Shown one piece after another: positions 8,426 to 23,788 of a stretch of 64,000 bases of DNA (the first letter of the stretch is position 1; each line of letters opens with the position of its first letter). Source of the stretch: Stutzerimonas sp. S1 (GTDB lineage: Bacteria; Pseudomonadota; Gammaproteobacteria; Pseudomonadales; Pseudomonadaceae); the NCBI RefSeq assembly GCF_025966695.1, contig NZ_JAOEIY010000002.1:1-64000 (forward strand), in the 5' to 3' direction. The notes under the pieces were generated by a model. The model searched no databases, was not told the DNA's origin, and saw only the letters and a list, made by a program, of their open reading frames with translations. Both the position numbers and the translations under genes were made by a program.

Positions 8426-9235
8426 TTATTCCAGTACGTCGACCTTGACGCGCAACGATAGGTCCTGACGGCCCTGAGTGCTGTATCGGCGAAGCATTCC
8501 GTTTTGCTGCGATGAGGCACTTTCATCGACGCTTCCCAGGGTAATCCATTCGCCGACGCGACCACTTACCCGGGTGTCGGCAACCTGGGTTTCGATCACG
8601 TCGGGACGCATGTGATTCAGACGATCGCGGTTGCTGCTGATGGTGATCTGAACACGATCGCCGTTGAGGTTTGCGGTTACGTAGAAGCCGCGCATTACGT
8701 CTCGGTACTGCGTCTGCTGATAGACCTGGCCATAGCCATCTGTACCGGTGGTGGTCAGCGGTACGCTTTGACCAATCTGAATCAGTGCGGGGTAGCCTTC
8801 GCTGGCCTGAATCTGCTGAATGCCCCCGCCCTCACTGCTGGTCGTGCGCCGAATGATGCGTACCTGATCGCGCCCGCCTCGCTCGCCGCGCCCAGCTTCG
8901 ATGTCAACGTCTCCGGCGTGCACCGAGCCATCCACACGATAACCGCCGGTGCTGTCAGTGGCCGAGTCCTGGGTGTCGACACTGATGAGCAGGCGCTTGG
9001 GCTCGCTATCTAGCTGCTCGAGTACCTGCTTCAATTCCGCAATGACTGCGTCCGGAGCGTTCACGATCAGCTGATTGCCGTAGGCATTGATGCGCCCTTG
9101 GTCGCCGATCACTGACTGAGCGACCGGAAGAATGTCCTCGGCCATGCGGTAGTGCAGCGGAATGACCTCCGTAGCCGCGTGTAGCGGCAGGCAGGTGGCA
9201 AGTACGAGTGCGGCAAGATGGCGGCGTATGGTCAT
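8426..9235 (-). CDS. Secretin N-terminal-domain-like periplasmic protein
   Basis: 269 residues with a Sec signal peptide (MTIRRHLAALVLATCLPLHA). The region after it (VIPLHYRMAEDILPVAQSVIGDQGRINAYGNQLIVNAPDAVIAELKQVLEQLD) looks like a secretin N-domain. The rest has short beta-rich segments, but I see no complete outer-membrane secretin barrel, so it is unlikely to form a pore by itself. The ATG at 9235 overlaps the previous gene's stop (ATGA), which suggests translational coupling. The function is unknown; it is a conserved pseudomonad protein type. Confidence 0.75.
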   Translation of the reverse strand: MTIRRHLAALVLATCLPLHAATEVIPLHYRMAEDILPVAQSVIGDQGRINAYGNQLIVNAPDAVIAELKQVLEQLDSEPKRLLISVDTQDSATDSTGGYRVDGSVHAGDVDIEAGRGERGGRDQVRIIRRTTSSEGGGIQQIQASEGYPALIQIGQSVPLTTTGTDGYGQVYQQTQYRDVMRGFYVTANLNGDRVQITISSNRDRLNHMRPDVIETQVADTRVSGRVGEWITLGSVDESASSQQNGMLRRYSTQGRQDLSLRVKVDVLE

Positions 9236-9861
9236 AGCAGAAAACTCCGCAAATTGGCGTCGGACAGACTTCGCTCCCAGGCCTGATCGAACTGCGTCTG
9301 ACAGAGTCGGACAGCCCCGGGATCGTTGTATAGCGCATGGCCGTTGCACTGGTCGCTGCGTGGTCTTATCAGCAGGCCAGTTTTGTCGGCGATGAGATAG
9401 GCGCCATCTTCGCGCGGATAATCAGGGTTGAGCTTGCGGATGTGCACATTGCTGGTCAGGCGCCGGGCCAGGGTGAGCAGGCGATGGCCATCTTTCACTG
9501 CACGGGTGGAGTCTTCCAGGAGGATGCGCAGTCGATTGCGCGGGTGCGCTAGGAGGAACCTGCTGCAGGCTTGCTGGATACTACTGTGGTGATATAGCCA
9601 TGGCTCCAGGTCTGGGCTGTATAGGCACAGGCTGCGACGTACCTGCTGGATCAGGGCCAGGGCGTGCCCGCGGGCGTGTTCGGGATTGCTGAAGTGCTGC
9701 GCTTCGGTGCTTTCGCCGAGTTGCATTGGTGCCGCTTCCCAAGGCGTAGGTTCCGTCAGGTCCGGTAGCGGGTTATGGACGACAAAACGTCCCGGCGATT
9801 GGAAATCGATGGCCGGTAGGTCCATGCTCGTTTCCTCTGCGTCCGGGGCGTTCTCGTTCAT
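9232..9861 (-). CDS. Conserved hypothetical protein, PLD-like fold suspected
   Basis: 209 residues, no signal peptide or membrane segment. The central part (QVRRSLCLYSPDLEPWLYHH ... NRLRILLEDSTRAVKDGHRLLTLARRL ... GAYLIADKTGLLIR) has the rhythm of a single phospholipase-D-like domain. However, it has no clear HxKxxxxD catalytic motif, so any enzymatic role is doubtful. It starts eight bases after the GNAT gene's stop and overlaps the secretin-like gene by four bases, so the three are probably cotranscribed. The function is not known. Confidence 0.7.
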   Translation of the reverse strand: MNENAPDAEETSMDLPAIDFQSPGRFVVHNPLPDLTEPTPWEAAPMQLGESTEAQHFSNPEHARGHALALIQQVRRSLCLYSPDLEPWLYHHSSIQQACSRFLLAHPRNRLRILLEDSTRAVKDGHRLLTLARRLTSNVHIRKLNPDYPREDGAYLIADKTGLLIRPRSDQCNGHALYNDPGAVRLCQTQFDQAWERSLSDANLRSFLL

Positions 9862-9869
9862 TGCGATCC

Positions 9870-10295
9870 TTAGTGACTCTGGCGGAGCATGTCGACGTGG
9901 GGGATGCCGGCTTCGAGAAACTCATCGCTGACGACCTTGAAGCCCAGGCGCTCATAGAAGCGAGTGGCATGGACCTGAGCGGTCAGCTTCTGCTCGGTCA
10001 GCCCGCGTCGTTCGGCTTCGGCAATCACTGCATGCATGAGCGCATCACCGACGTTCATGCCGCGCCAGTCGCGTAGTACGGCGACCCGACCGATCTGCCC
10101 GTCCGCCAGCAGGCGCGCGGTGCCAATAGCGTAGCCGTCCTCGAGGGCGAGAAAGTGCACTGCTTCGGTGTCATCGGCATCCCACTCCTGCTCCGGCGGC
10201 ACGGCCTGTTCGGCGATGAACACCGCTTCGCGTATGCGCCGCAGGTCGGCGTTGTCCTTCTGCCAATCGGCGATGCGTACTTGGATGTTATTCAT
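9870..10295 (-). CDS. GNAT family N-acetyltransferase (ElaA-like)
   Basis: 141 residues spanning one GNAT domain. Visible features are the N-terminal IREAVFIAEQAVPPEQEWDA, the acetyl-CoA loop in GRVAVLRDWRGMNVGDALM (about 69-87, RxxGxG-like) and the C-terminal ATRFYERLGFKVVSDEFLEAGIPHV typical of the ElaA/YjcF type. It should transfer acetyl from acetyl-CoA to a small amine or protein, but the acceptor cannot be read from sequence. Its start overlaps the end of roxA by eight bases, which indicates one operon. Confidence 0.88.
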   Translation of the reverse strand: MNNIQVRIADWQKDNADLRRIREAVFIAEQAVPPEQEWDADDTEAVHFLALEDGYAIGTARLLADGQIGRVAVLRDWRGMNVGDALMHAVIAEAERRGLTEQKLTAQVHATRFYERLGFKVVSDEFLEAGIPHVDMLRQSH

Positions 10296-11454
10296 CAGCG
10301 AACTCCAGACTTCCCTGTTTTACCAATTCCAGCAGCAGCTTACGCCCGTCGTCATCGCCCAACCATTGAGCCAGATTGTCGACGTGCAGGGCATCGGCCG
10401 AGCAGACCAGTTTGAGCAGATCGCGCAGATGCGCCGGCAGCAGGCGGCTTTGACCGCTGGCGAACAGCAGCAGGCCGATGTCGACCTCACTCCAGGCAAG
10501 ACGGGCAGCCGGGTTGCGTACCAGCACGGCACCATCGGTCAACGTGGAGAAAAAATCGTCTTCATCGATTTCCGGGCCTTCGACACGCTCGGGATAGCGT
10601 GGCTCGGTCATGAACTGGCCGAACCACGTCAGCAGCAGACGCTCATCGCCCATGTGTTCGGCGAGTAGCGCCTTCAGACGATCCAGTGCATCGCTCTGGA
10701 TCTGATATGGATCGTCGTTGGGCTGCAGATCGGCATCGCTGTAACGCTCTTCGTCCGGCAGGAACTGCGCGAGAAAATCGGTGAAATGGGTCAGCACCTC
10801 GGCGGCACTAGGGGCGCGAAAGCCGACCGAGTAGGTCATGCAGTCGTCTACGGCGGTGCCGTAGTGTGCCAGGCGCGGAGGCAGATAGAGCATGTCGCCC
10901 GGTTCCAGCACCCACTCGTCCGTGCCCTGGAATTCGGCGAGGATGCGCAGATCACCATGGGCGAGCATCGGGCTTTCGCTGTCGCACATCTGGCCGATGC
11001 GCCAGCGGCGCTGCCCATGGGCTTGCAATAGGAAGACATCGTAGTTGTCGAAATGCGGGCCGACGCCGCCACCCGGTGCGGCATAGCTGATCATGACATC
11101 GTCGATGCGCCAGTTCGGCAGGAAGCGGAAGTGTTCGAGCAGGTCGGCAACTTCCGGCACCAGTTGGTCTACGGCTTGAACCAGCAGCGTCCAGTCGCGC
11201 TCGGGTAGTTGCTGGTAAGTCTCCTCGGCAAAGGGACCGCGACGCAGCTCCCACGGATTTGCGCCGTGCTCGACGATCAAGCGGGATTCGACTTCTTCCT
11301 CGAGCGAAAGGCCGGCCAGTTCGTCCGGCGAGATCGGGCTTTGAAAACCCGGGATGGCCTGGCGGATCAGCAGCGGTTTCTTCTGCCAGTAGTCGCGCAG
11401 GAATTCCCGGGCGCTGATACCGCCCAGGATTTGAAGTGGAATATCAGAAGTCAT
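10288..11454 (-). CDS. roxA: Ribosomal protein uL16 arginine hydroxylase (JmjC cupin)
   Basis: 388 residues of the RoxA/YcfD family of 2-oxoglutarate/Fe(II) oxygenases. The JmjC domain has the metal ligands His and Asp in GPHFDNYDVFLLQ and the distal His in YLPPRLAHYGTA; a winged-helix dimerisation tail follows. E. coli YcfD hydroxylates an arginine of ribosomal protein L16. A GTG three codons upstream is possible, but the ATG at 11454 has AAGGTG six bases before it. It follows purB on the same strand, past a terminator, and leads the roxA-GNAT-PLD-secretin-like group. Confidence 0.9.
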   Translation of the reverse strand: MTSDIPLQILGGISAREFLRDYWQKKPLLIRQAIPGFQSPISPDELAGLSLEEEVESRLIVEHGANPWELRRGPFAEETYQQLPERDWTLLVQAVDQLVPEVADLLEHFRFLPNWRIDDVMISYAAPGGGVGPHFDNYDVFLLQAHGQRRWRIGQMCDSESPMLAHGDLRILAEFQGTDEWVLEPGDMLYLPPRLAHYGTAVDDCMTYSVGFRAPSAAEVLTHFTDFLAQFLPDEERYSDADLQPNDDPYQIQSDALDRLKALLAEHMGDERLLLTWFGQFMTEPRYPERVEGPEIDEDDFFSTLTDGAVLVRNPAARLAWSEVDIGLLLFASGQSRLLPAHLRDLLKLVCSADALHVDNLAQWLGDDDGRKLLLELVKQGSLEFADE

Positions 11455-11489
11455 GCCTAACACCTTGCTCTATATACAGAGCTGAAAAT

Positions 11490-11513
11490 AAAAACGCCCG
11501 GCACAGCCGGGCG
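11490..11513 (-). terminator. purB terminator
   Basis: On the minus strand CGCCCGGC-TGT-GCCGGGCG is followed by a T-run. It lies 17 bases after the purB stop and just upstream of roxA. Confidence 0.9.
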
Positions 11514-11530
11514 TGCATACATGAAGTCGA

Positions 11531-15430
<3,900 letters not shown>

Positions 15431-15498
15431 AGAGACTCCTTGAATGGAACGATGGGATCATAACAGCGCGCGCTGCGCCTTCCGGCAGGGCAGAAACG

Positions 15499-15525
15499 GA
15501 AAACCCCGGCGCATGGCCGGGGCTT
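15499..15525 (-). terminator. idh terminator
   Basis: CCCCGGC/GCCGGGG stem with T-rich tail on the minus strand, 37 bases after the stop of the monomeric isocitrate dehydrogenase gene. Confidence 0.85.
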
Positions 15526-15561
15526 TACGTACGCGGGCCGGTCAGGCACCGCAGCGAAACA

Positions 15562-17787
<2,226 letters not shown>

Positions 17788-18147
17788 TTAGAGTTGACTC
17801 TCTTCTTTGCTGAGCGTGCTCAAATCCTCGAAATGCGCAGGTAGGCGCTTTGGCTCTCCGTATCGTCGAGCCGTAAGTCAAGGGTTCGCCGCGGTGATGT
17901 TGGGTGCATCAGTAGAGTTTGGAGCATTTGATCCGTTGAACTGTGGTGCAGCTCCACGGCTTCAAGAAGCGGGGTCTTGGTCAAGACAGGCGCCCCTTAT
18001 GACTCGTTAGTCACCTACGCAGTATACCATCGTGCTCCGTTGTCGAAGAATGCTCTTGCATAAGACGAACGAACATGTGGTCTCTCCGGATTCAAGTGGA
18101 GTACTCTCAAAAGCTGACCACTGTTCAACCACGAAACGGAGTCCAGC
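17788..18147. other. Divergent promoter region between two isocitrate dehydrogenase genes
   Basis: 360 bases without a convincing gene, holding the start regions of idh (leftward) and icd (rightward). A short palindrome TCTTGGTCAAGA lies at 17975-17986 near other CTT/AAG repeats. I see no promoter of good quality and cannot assign a regulator. Confidence 0.5.
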
Positions 18148-19404
18148 ATGGGATATCAAAAGATCCAGGTGCCAGCCAGCGGTGACAAAATTACCGTTAA
18201 TGCCGACAACACTCTGAATGTTCCCAACAATCCGATCATTCCTTATATCGAGGGTGACGGTATCGGTGTCGATATCAGTCCGGTGATGATCAAGGTCGTT
18301 GATGCTGCCGTCGAGAAAGCCTATGGCGGGAAGCGGAAGATCGCCTGGATGGAGGTTTATGCCGGCGAGAAGGCAACCCAGGTCTACGACCAAGATACCT
18401 GGCTGCCGAAGGAGACGCTGGAAGCCGTTCGTGATTACGTAGTCTCAATCAAGGGGCCGCTGACCACGCCGGTTGGTGGCGGCATTCGTTCGCTGAACGT
18501 TGCCTTGCGCCAGGAGCTGGATCTTTACGTTTGTCAGCGCCCGGTACGCTGGTTCACCGGTGTGCCTAGCCCGGTCAAGAAGCCGGGCGATGTGGACATG
18601 ATCATCTTCCGGGAGAACTCGGAAGACATTTATGCCGGTGTCGAGTGGAAGGCGGGTTCGCCCGAGTGCGAGAAGGTCATCAAGTTCCTCACCGAGGAAA
18701 TGGGTGTCAAGAAGATCCGCTTCACCGAAAATTGCGGTATTGGCATCAAGCCGGTTTCGATGGAAGGCACCAAGCGTTTGGTTCGCAAGGCGCTCCAGTA
18801 CGCCGTCGACAATGATCGTAGCTCTGTGACCATCGTCCACAAGGGCAACATCATGAAATTCACCGAGGGTGCCTTCAAGGAGTGGGGTTACGAAGTTGCG
18901 CGCGATGAGTTCGGTGCGGAACTGTTGGATGGTGGCCCGTGGATGCAGTTCAAGAACCCGAACACTGGCAAGACCATTGTAGTGAAGGATGCAATCGCTG
19001 ACGCCATGCTGCAGCAGATCCTATTGCGTCCGGCTGAATACGATGTGATTGCCACGCTCAATTTGAACGGTGACTATCTCTCCGATGCTCTGGCCGCGGA
19101 AGTGGGTGGTATCGGTATCGCGCCCGGCGCCAATCTTTCCGATACGGTGGCCATGTTTGAAGCGACGCATGGCACAGCGCCGAAATATGCCGGCCAGGAT
19201 AAGGTCAATCCGGGTTCACTCATCCTCTCCGCAGAAATGATGCTGCGGCATATGGGATGGGTCGAGGCGGCTGATCTGATTATCAGGGCAACAGAAGGTG
19301 CCATCGCTGCGAAAACCGTAACCTACGATTTCGAGCGTCTGATGGAGGGCGCTCAGCTGATGTCCTGCTCGCAATTCGGCGACGCCATGATCAGCCACAT
19401 GTAA
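18148..19404 (+). CDS. icd: Isocitrate dehydrogenase (NADP), homodimeric type
   Basis: 418 residues, matching E. coli Icd in length and motifs: [11 protein letters not shown], the phosphorylatable serine region [27 protein letters not shown], and NADP-site residues near [16 protein letters not shown]. It catalyses the TCA-cycle step and is the branch-point competitor of isocitrate lyase (aceA, also in this window). The serine of the AceK phosphorylation site is present, so control by AceK is possible. CGGAG precedes the start. A bidirectional terminator separates it from cspD. Confidence 0.97.
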   Translation: MGYQKIQVPASGDKITVNADNTLNVPNNPIIPYIEGDGIGVDISPVMIKVVDAAVEKAYGGKRKIAWMEVYAGEKATQVYDQDTWLPKETLEAVRDYVVSIKGPLTTPVGGGIRSLNVALRQELDLYVCQRPVRWFTGVPSPVKKPGDVDMIIFRENSEDIYAGVEWKAGSPECEKVIKFLTEEMGVKKIRFTENCGIGIKPVSMEGTKRLVRKALQYAVDNDRSSVTIVHKGNIMKFTEGAFKEWGYEVARDEFGAELLDGGPWMQFKNPNTGKTIVVKDAIADAMLQQILLRPAEYDVIATLNLNGDYLSDALAAEVGGIGIAPGANLSDTVAMFEATHGTAPKYAGQDKVNPGSLILSAEMMLRHMGWVEAADLIIRATEGAIAAKTVTYDFERLMEGAQLMSCSQFGDAMISHM

Positions 19405-19420
19405 AGGAAGGACCTTTATG

Positions 19421-19452
19421 AAAAAAGGCCGATCAATGATCGGCCTTTTTTT
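19421..19452. terminator. Bidirectional terminator, icd/cspD
   Basis: A-run, GGCCGATCA, one base, TGATCGGCC, T-run. The arms are a perfect 9-base palindrome between the convergent icd and cspD genes. Confidence 0.93.
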
Positions 19453-19464
19453 GTCCAGCAGAAA

Positions 19465-19725
19465 TCAGGCGTCCACCGCCGTTGCGGTCTGTATGGCCGG
19501 AGTTGCGACATCTGCCGAGGCCTGCTGCGGCCGTATATCGGTTGCATGGAGGCCCTTCGGACCCTGCAGGATATTGAACATGACCGCTTGCCCAGCTTTG
19601 AGAGTCCGATAGCCTTCCATCTGGATGGCTGAGTAGTGGGCGAACAGGTCCTCATCACCGCCGTCTGCTACGATGAATCCATAGCCTTTGGCGTTGTTGA
19701 ACCACTTGACCTTACCGCTTAGCAT
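19465..19725 (-). CDS. cspD: Cold-shock-domain protein CspD
   Basis: 86 residues. The cold shock domain contains both RNA-binding motifs, KGYGFI and DLFAHYSAI. A C-terminal extension of about 20 residues sets CspD apart from the 70-residue CspA group. In E. coli CspD binds single-stranded DNA and blocks replication in stationary phase. The ATG at 19725 has GAGGG eight bases upstream; an upstream in-frame ATG would add six residues without support. The icd-cspD-clpS-clpA order is typical of pseudomonads. Confidence 0.92.
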   Translation of the reverse strand: MLSGKVKWFNNAKGYGFIVADGGDEDLFAHYSAIQMEGYRTLKAGQAVMFNILQGPKGLHATDIRPQQASADVATPAIQTATAVDA

Positions 19726-19940
19726 GCTGTTGTCCCTCTGCAAAGGAGTCCACTAGTGGAGTAACATCCATTTCATTCCGCGCTTATGCAGCCAAGGGGC
19801 CTCATGTGCGCAACCCGTTTGCCCAAATAGGCACTTACTGTTTGTATCATCGTTTTGCCGATAGTCAAGGCGACTCGTCAGCTGGCTGTTAGCCCGTTCA
19901 ATTTACCTGGCCTCGGCGCCACGATCAGAACCGTATTCGC

Positions 19941-20306
19941 ATGCGTGCATTTGCCCAGATTCGACTAACATTCAATCAGGATCTTCCCGGGGAATATGAG
20001 GATGATGATGCCTCTGGTCTCGCAGTGCAGGAGGCCAAGCCGGAGCTGAAGGCACCACCCATGTATAAAGTTGTCATGTTCAATGACGACTACACGCCGA
20101 TGGATTTCGTCGTTGAGGTGCTGGAAGGCATTTTCAATCATAACCGGGAGCTGGCAACCAAGATCATGCTGGCAGTGCATACCGAGGGGCGCGCGGTCTG
20201 TGGGGTGTACACACGGGACGTGGCTGAAACCAAAGCGATGCAAGTCAATCAATATGCAAGGGAATGCCAGCACCCGCTGCTTTGTGAGATCGAGAAGGAC
20301 GGTTAA
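19941..20306 (+). CDS. clpS: ClpS, N-degron adaptor of ClpAP
   Basis: 121 residues. A flexible N-terminal tail of about 35 residues is followed by the ClpS core [17 protein letters not shown], holding the Asn-Asp pair of the substrate pocket, with HTEGRAVCG after it. ClpS binds proteins whose first residue is Leu, Phe, Trp or Tyr and hands them to ClpA. It lies 28 bases before clpA, so the two are cotranscribed. The two transferases that create such N-termini (bpt, aat) are encoded a few genes away. Confidence 0.96.
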   Translation: MRAFAQIRLTFNQDLPGEYEDDDASGLAVQEAKPELKAPPMYKVVMFNDDYTPMDFVVEVLEGIFNHNRELATKIMLAVHTEGRAVCGVYTRDVAETKAMQVNQYARECQHPLLCEIEKDG

Positions 20307-20334
20307 CTCCGATTGCTGGGGAAGAGGTGAAGCT

Positions 20335-22605
20335 ATGTTGAACCGTGAGCTCGAAGTCACTCTGAATCTGGCTTTCAAAGAGGCACGTGCCAAGCGTCAT
20401 GAATTCATGACGGTTGAACATCTCCTGCTGGCCCTGCTGGACAACGAGGCTGCTGCGACAGTGCTGCGTGCCTGCGGGGCTAGTTTGGACAAGCTGCGGC
20501 ATGACCTGCAGGAGTTCATTGACTCCACTACCCCCCTTATCCCTCCGCACGATGAAGAGCGTGAGACGCAACCCACTCTGGGCTTCCAGCGTGTTTTGCA
20601 GCGAGCTGTTTTCCACGTGCAGAGCTCGGGCAAGCGCGAGGTTACGGGCGCTAATGTGCTGGTCGCCATTTTCAGCGAGCAGGAAAGCCAGGCGGTGTTC
20701 TTGCTCAAACAGCAGAACGTTGCTCGGATTGATGTGGTCAACTATATCGCCCACGGTATTTCCAAGGTTCCTGGCAACGCAGGCAATCCTGAGAATGATG
20801 CCGAGATGCAGGATGATGAGGGGGGCGATTCTGCTTCGGCAGGTAATCCTCTGGACGCTTATGCCAGTAATCTCAACGAGCTGGCTCGGCAGGGGCGTAT
20901 CGATCCATTGGTTGGGCGCGAGCATGAAGTGGAGCGGGTCGCACAGATTCTCGCGCGTCGACGCAAGAACAACCCTCTATTAGTTGGTGAGGCGGGCGTC
21001 GGGAAAACCGCTATTGCCGAAGGTCTCGCCAAGCGTATTGTCGATAAGCAGGTGCCTGATCTATTGAGTGACAGCGTTGTGTATTCGCTCGATCTCGGTG
21101 CGCTCCTGGCTGGCACCAAGTACCGCGGCGACTTCGAAAAGCGCTTCAAGGCTCTGCTCAATGAGCTGAGAAAGCGGCCGCAGGCAATTCTGTTCATTGA
21201 CGAGATTCACACCATCATCGGTGCGGGAGCAGCTTCGGGCGGGGTAATGGACGCGTCCAACCTGCTCAAACCTTTGCTTTCGTCCGGCGAAATTCGCTGC
21301 ATCGGCTCGACCACTTTCCAAGAGTTTCGCGGAATCTTCGAAAAAGATCGTGCGCTTGCGCGACGCTTCCAGAAGGTCGATGTTTCCGAACCTTCGGTGG
21401 AGGACACCGTAGGTATCCTGCGCGGCCTCAAGGGCCGCTTCGAACAGCACCACCATATCGAATACAGTGACGAAGCATTGCGAGCGGCGGCCGAGCTCGC
21501 GTCGCGCTATATCAACGACCGGCATATGCCGGACAAGGCGATCGATGTTGTCGATGAGGCTGGCGCGTTTCAGCGTCTACAGCCTGAAGATCGACGTGCC
21601 AAGCGTATCGACGTCCAAGAGATCGAAGATATTGTTGCCAAGATCGCACGGATCCCTCCGAAGCATGTCACCAGCTCGGACAAGGAGTTGCTGCGCAATC
21701 TGGAGCGCGACCTGAAGCTCACAGTTTTTGGGCAGGACGACGCCATCGATTCGCTCGCCACCGCCATCAAGCTGTCGCGTGCAGGATTGAAGGCGCCGGA
21801 CAAGCCGGTTGGCTCGTTCCTGTTTGCCGGGCCGACCGGTGTCGGCAAAACGGAAGCCGCACGGCAGCTCGCGCGTGCGCTGGGTATTGAGCTGGTGCGC
21901 TTCGATATGTCCGAGTATATGGAGCGGCACACTGTGTCTCGGTTGATTGGCGCCCCCCCCGGGTATGTGGGTTTCGATCAGGGCGGGTTGCTAACCGAGG
22001 CGATCACGAAGCAGCCGCATTGTGTGCTGCTGCTAGATGAGATCGAGAAGGCGCATCCGGAGGTTTTCAATCTGCTGTTGCAGGTGATGGATCACGGCAC
22101 GCTGACCGACAATAATGGCCGCAAGGCCGATTTCCGCAACGTCATCATCATCATGACGACCAATGCGGGGGCAGAAACTGCTGCTCGGGCGTCCATTGGC
22201 TTTACGTTGCAAGATCACGCCTCAGATGCCATGGAGGTGATCAAGAAGAGCTTTACTCCGGAGTTTCGTAACCGGCTGGATGCGATTATCCAGTTTGGTC
22301 GCTTGAGTCATGAAGTCATCAAGAGCATCGTCGATAAGTTTCTTATCGAGCTGCAGACGCAGTTGGAAGATAAGCACGTAACTCTCGAAGTGACTGAGGC
22401 TGCGCGCGGATGGCTTGCCGAGCACGGTTATGACGCACGTATGGGCGCGCGGCCAATGGCCAGGCTGATTCAAGACAAGATCAAGCGGCCATTGGCGGAG
22501 GAGATACTCTTCGGCGAGTTGGCTGAACATGGCGGCGTTGTGCATGTGGATATGCGCGACGGCGAATTGTTCTTCGACTTTGAAACGGCCGCCGAATTAG
22601 CTTGA
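20335..22605 (+). CDS. clpA: ATP-dependent Clp protease ATP-binding subunit ClpA
   Basis: 756 residues, standard for ClpA. It has an N-domain (about 1-145) and two AAA+ modules with Walker A GEAGVGKT (about 218) and GPTGVGKT (about 498). The Walker B motifs are FIDEIHT and LLLDEIEKA, and a ClpP-contacting IGF-like loop is present in the second module. It unfolds substrates for ClpP and takes N-degron substrates from ClpS. The reading frame is open well upstream, but MLNRELEVTLNLAF at 20335 is the family N-terminus and follows GAAGAGGTGA. Confidence 0.97.
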   Translation: MLNRELEVTLNLAFKEARAKRHEFMTVEHLLLALLDNEAAATVLRACGASLDKLRHDLQEFIDSTTPLIPPHDEERETQPTLGFQRVLQRAVFHVQSSGKREVTGANVLVAIFSEQESQAVFLLKQQNVARIDVVNYIAHGISKVPGNAGNPENDAEMQDDEGGDSASAGNPLDAYASNLNELARQGRIDPLVGREHEVERVAQILARRRKNNPLLVGEAGVGKTAIAEGLAKRIVDKQVPDLLSDSVVYSLDLGALLAGTKYRGDFEKRFKALLNELRKRPQAILFIDEIHTIIGAGAASGGVMDASNLLKPLLSSGEIRCIGSTTFQEFRGIFEKDRALARRFQKVDVSEPSVEDTVGILRGLKGRFEQHHHIEYSDEALRAAAELASRYINDRHMPDKAIDVVDEAGAFQRLQPEDRRAKRIDVQEIEDIVAKIARIPPKHVTSSDKELLRNLERDLKLTVFGQDDAIDSLATAIKLSRAGLKAPDKPVGSFLFAGPTGVGKTEAARQLARALGIELVRFDMSEYMERHTVSRLIGAPPGYVGFDQGGLLTEAITKQPHCVLLLDEIEKAHPEVFNLLLQVMDHGTLTDNNGRKADFRNVIIIMTTNAGAETAARASIGFTLQDHASDAMEVIKKSFTPEFRNRLDAIIQFGRLSHEVIKSIVDKFLIELQTQLEDKHVTLEVTEAARGWLAEHGYDARMGARPMARLIQDKIKRPLAEEILFGELAEHGGVVHVDMRDGELFFDFETAAELA

Positions 22606-22618
22606 GTAGGAGCCAAAG

Positions 22619-22647
22619 TAAAACGCCCGGTCTTGCCGGGCGTTTTA
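22619..22647 (+). terminator. clpA terminator
   Basis: AAACGCCCGG, loop, CCGGGCGTTTT. The hairpin with T-run starts about 14 bases after the clpA stop. Confidence 0.9.
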
Positions 22648-22678
22648 CTTTCTGAGTGCTTCTTGTCACCGCGATAAC

Positions 22679-22709
22679 AAAAAAAGCCCGGCAGAGACCG
22701 GGCGTTTTT
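22679..22709 (-). terminator. infA terminator (also rightward-capable)
   Basis: AAAAAGCCCGG/CCGGGCGTTTTT with A- and T-runs on both sides, 14 bases after the infA stop. With the clpA terminator it forms a double barrier between convergent genes. Confidence 0.88.
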
Positions 22710-22723
22710 CTCTCGCGATTCGT

Positions 22724-22942
22724 TTAACGAGCGCGGTACGTGATGCGCCCCTTGCTCAGATCGTATGGCGTCAGCTCAACACGAACCTTGTCACCGGTAA
22801 GGATCCGGATGTAGTTCTTGCGCATCTTTCCGGAGATGTGCGCAGTAACGACATGCCCATTTTCCAACTCCACACGAAACATGGTGTTAGGCAGGGTGTC
22901 GACGACAGTACCTTCCATTTCGAAGCTGTCTTCTTTCGACAT
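22724..22942 (-). CDS. infA: Translation initiation factor IF-1
   Basis: 72 residues, the standard length, with the S1-like OB fold ([39 protein letters not shown] spread over residues 8-46). It binds the ribosomal A site during initiation. It stands alone between clpA and bpt. The clpA/infA/aat neighbourhood also occurs in enterobacteria. Confidence 0.97.
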
Positions 22943-23041
22943 TCAGTAAAGTCCTCGATATCCAGAAAATAACCCGGCGCAAGCATGCCCGGGTAAAAGC
23001 GGCAAGCATTGTGCCCGAAATGGGCGGATGAGCCAAGGGCT

Positions 23042-23749
23042 TCAGCTGAGCGTCACCCAGCGTTGATTGACTAACAGTTCGATGGGGCGGTATTCGGTCT
23101 TGTAGTTCATCTTCCGGCAGTTCTTGATCCAGTACCCTAGATAGACAGCTTTCAGGCCGAGCCGATGCGCCTCGCCGAGCTGCCACAGAATGGCATAGCG
23201 GCCCAAGCTTCGGCGCTCTTCCGCGGGGTCGTAGAACGTGTACACGGCCGACAGACCATTGGGCAGCACGTCGGTGACCGCCAGGGCCTTCAGGCGGCCG
23301 AGAAGGCGGAACTCGTAGAAGCGGCAAAATGATAGGTCGCGAACCAGAAAGGTATTGAACTGGTCGCGACTCGGCGGGTACATGTCACCGTCGGCGTGGC
23401 GCTTCTCAATATAGCTAGCGTAGAGCGCGTAGTACTCTTCGGTGAAAATGGGTCTGACGGCCCTGACCTGCAGATCGGCATTTCGTTTGAGAATGCGTTT
23501 TTGCTGGCGGTTCAGACTGAAGCCGTTGGCTGGAATGCGTGCCGGAATGCAGGCAGAGCAGCGCTGGCAATGAGGGCGATACAGATGATCGCCGCTGCGG
23601 CGGAAGCCCATCTCCGAGAGCTCCGCATAGACCTGCACATCCATCGGCTGGCTGGGATCGAGAAACAGGGTGGTGGCCTGCTCGTCGGGCAGATAACTGC
23701 ATGGATGCGGCTGAGTAGCGTAGAACTTGAGGCGAGCCAGTGAAGTCAT
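23042..23749 (-). CDS. bpt: Aspartate/glutamate leucyltransferase (Bpt)
   Basis: 235 residues of the bacterial ATE1-like family. It has the N-terminal CSYLP and the [13 protein letters not shown] cysteine cluster, and a C-terminal GNAT-like part with YTFYDP and [15 protein letters not shown]. Bpt transfers Leu from Leu-tRNA to proteins starting with Asp or Glu, making them ClpS substrates. [17 protein letters not shown] at 23749 is the conserved start; an in-frame codon five residues earlier is less likely. aat lies 39 bases upstream, so the two are probably cotranscribed. Confidence 0.95.
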   Translation of the reverse strand: MTSLARLKFYATQPHPCSYLPDEQATTLFLDPSQPMDVQVYAELSEMGFRRSGDHLYRPHCQRCSACIPARIPANGFSLNRQQKRILKRNADLQVRAVRPIFTEEYYALYASYIEKRHADGDMYPPSRDQFNTFLVRDLSFCRFYEFRLLGRLKALAVTDVLPNGLSAVYTFYDPAEERRSLGRYAILWQLGEAHRLGLKAVYLGYWIKNCRKMNYKTEYRPIELLVNQRWVTLS

Positions 23750-23788
23750 GGTCAACTCTCGCAAATCATGCGATCAGTGTAGGCCAGC

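Noticed and set aside
20071..20334. Upstream extension of the clpA reading frame through clpS
   Set aside because: It overlaps clpS in another frame and lacks any ClpA-like sequence; the true start with a good ribosome binding site is at 20335.
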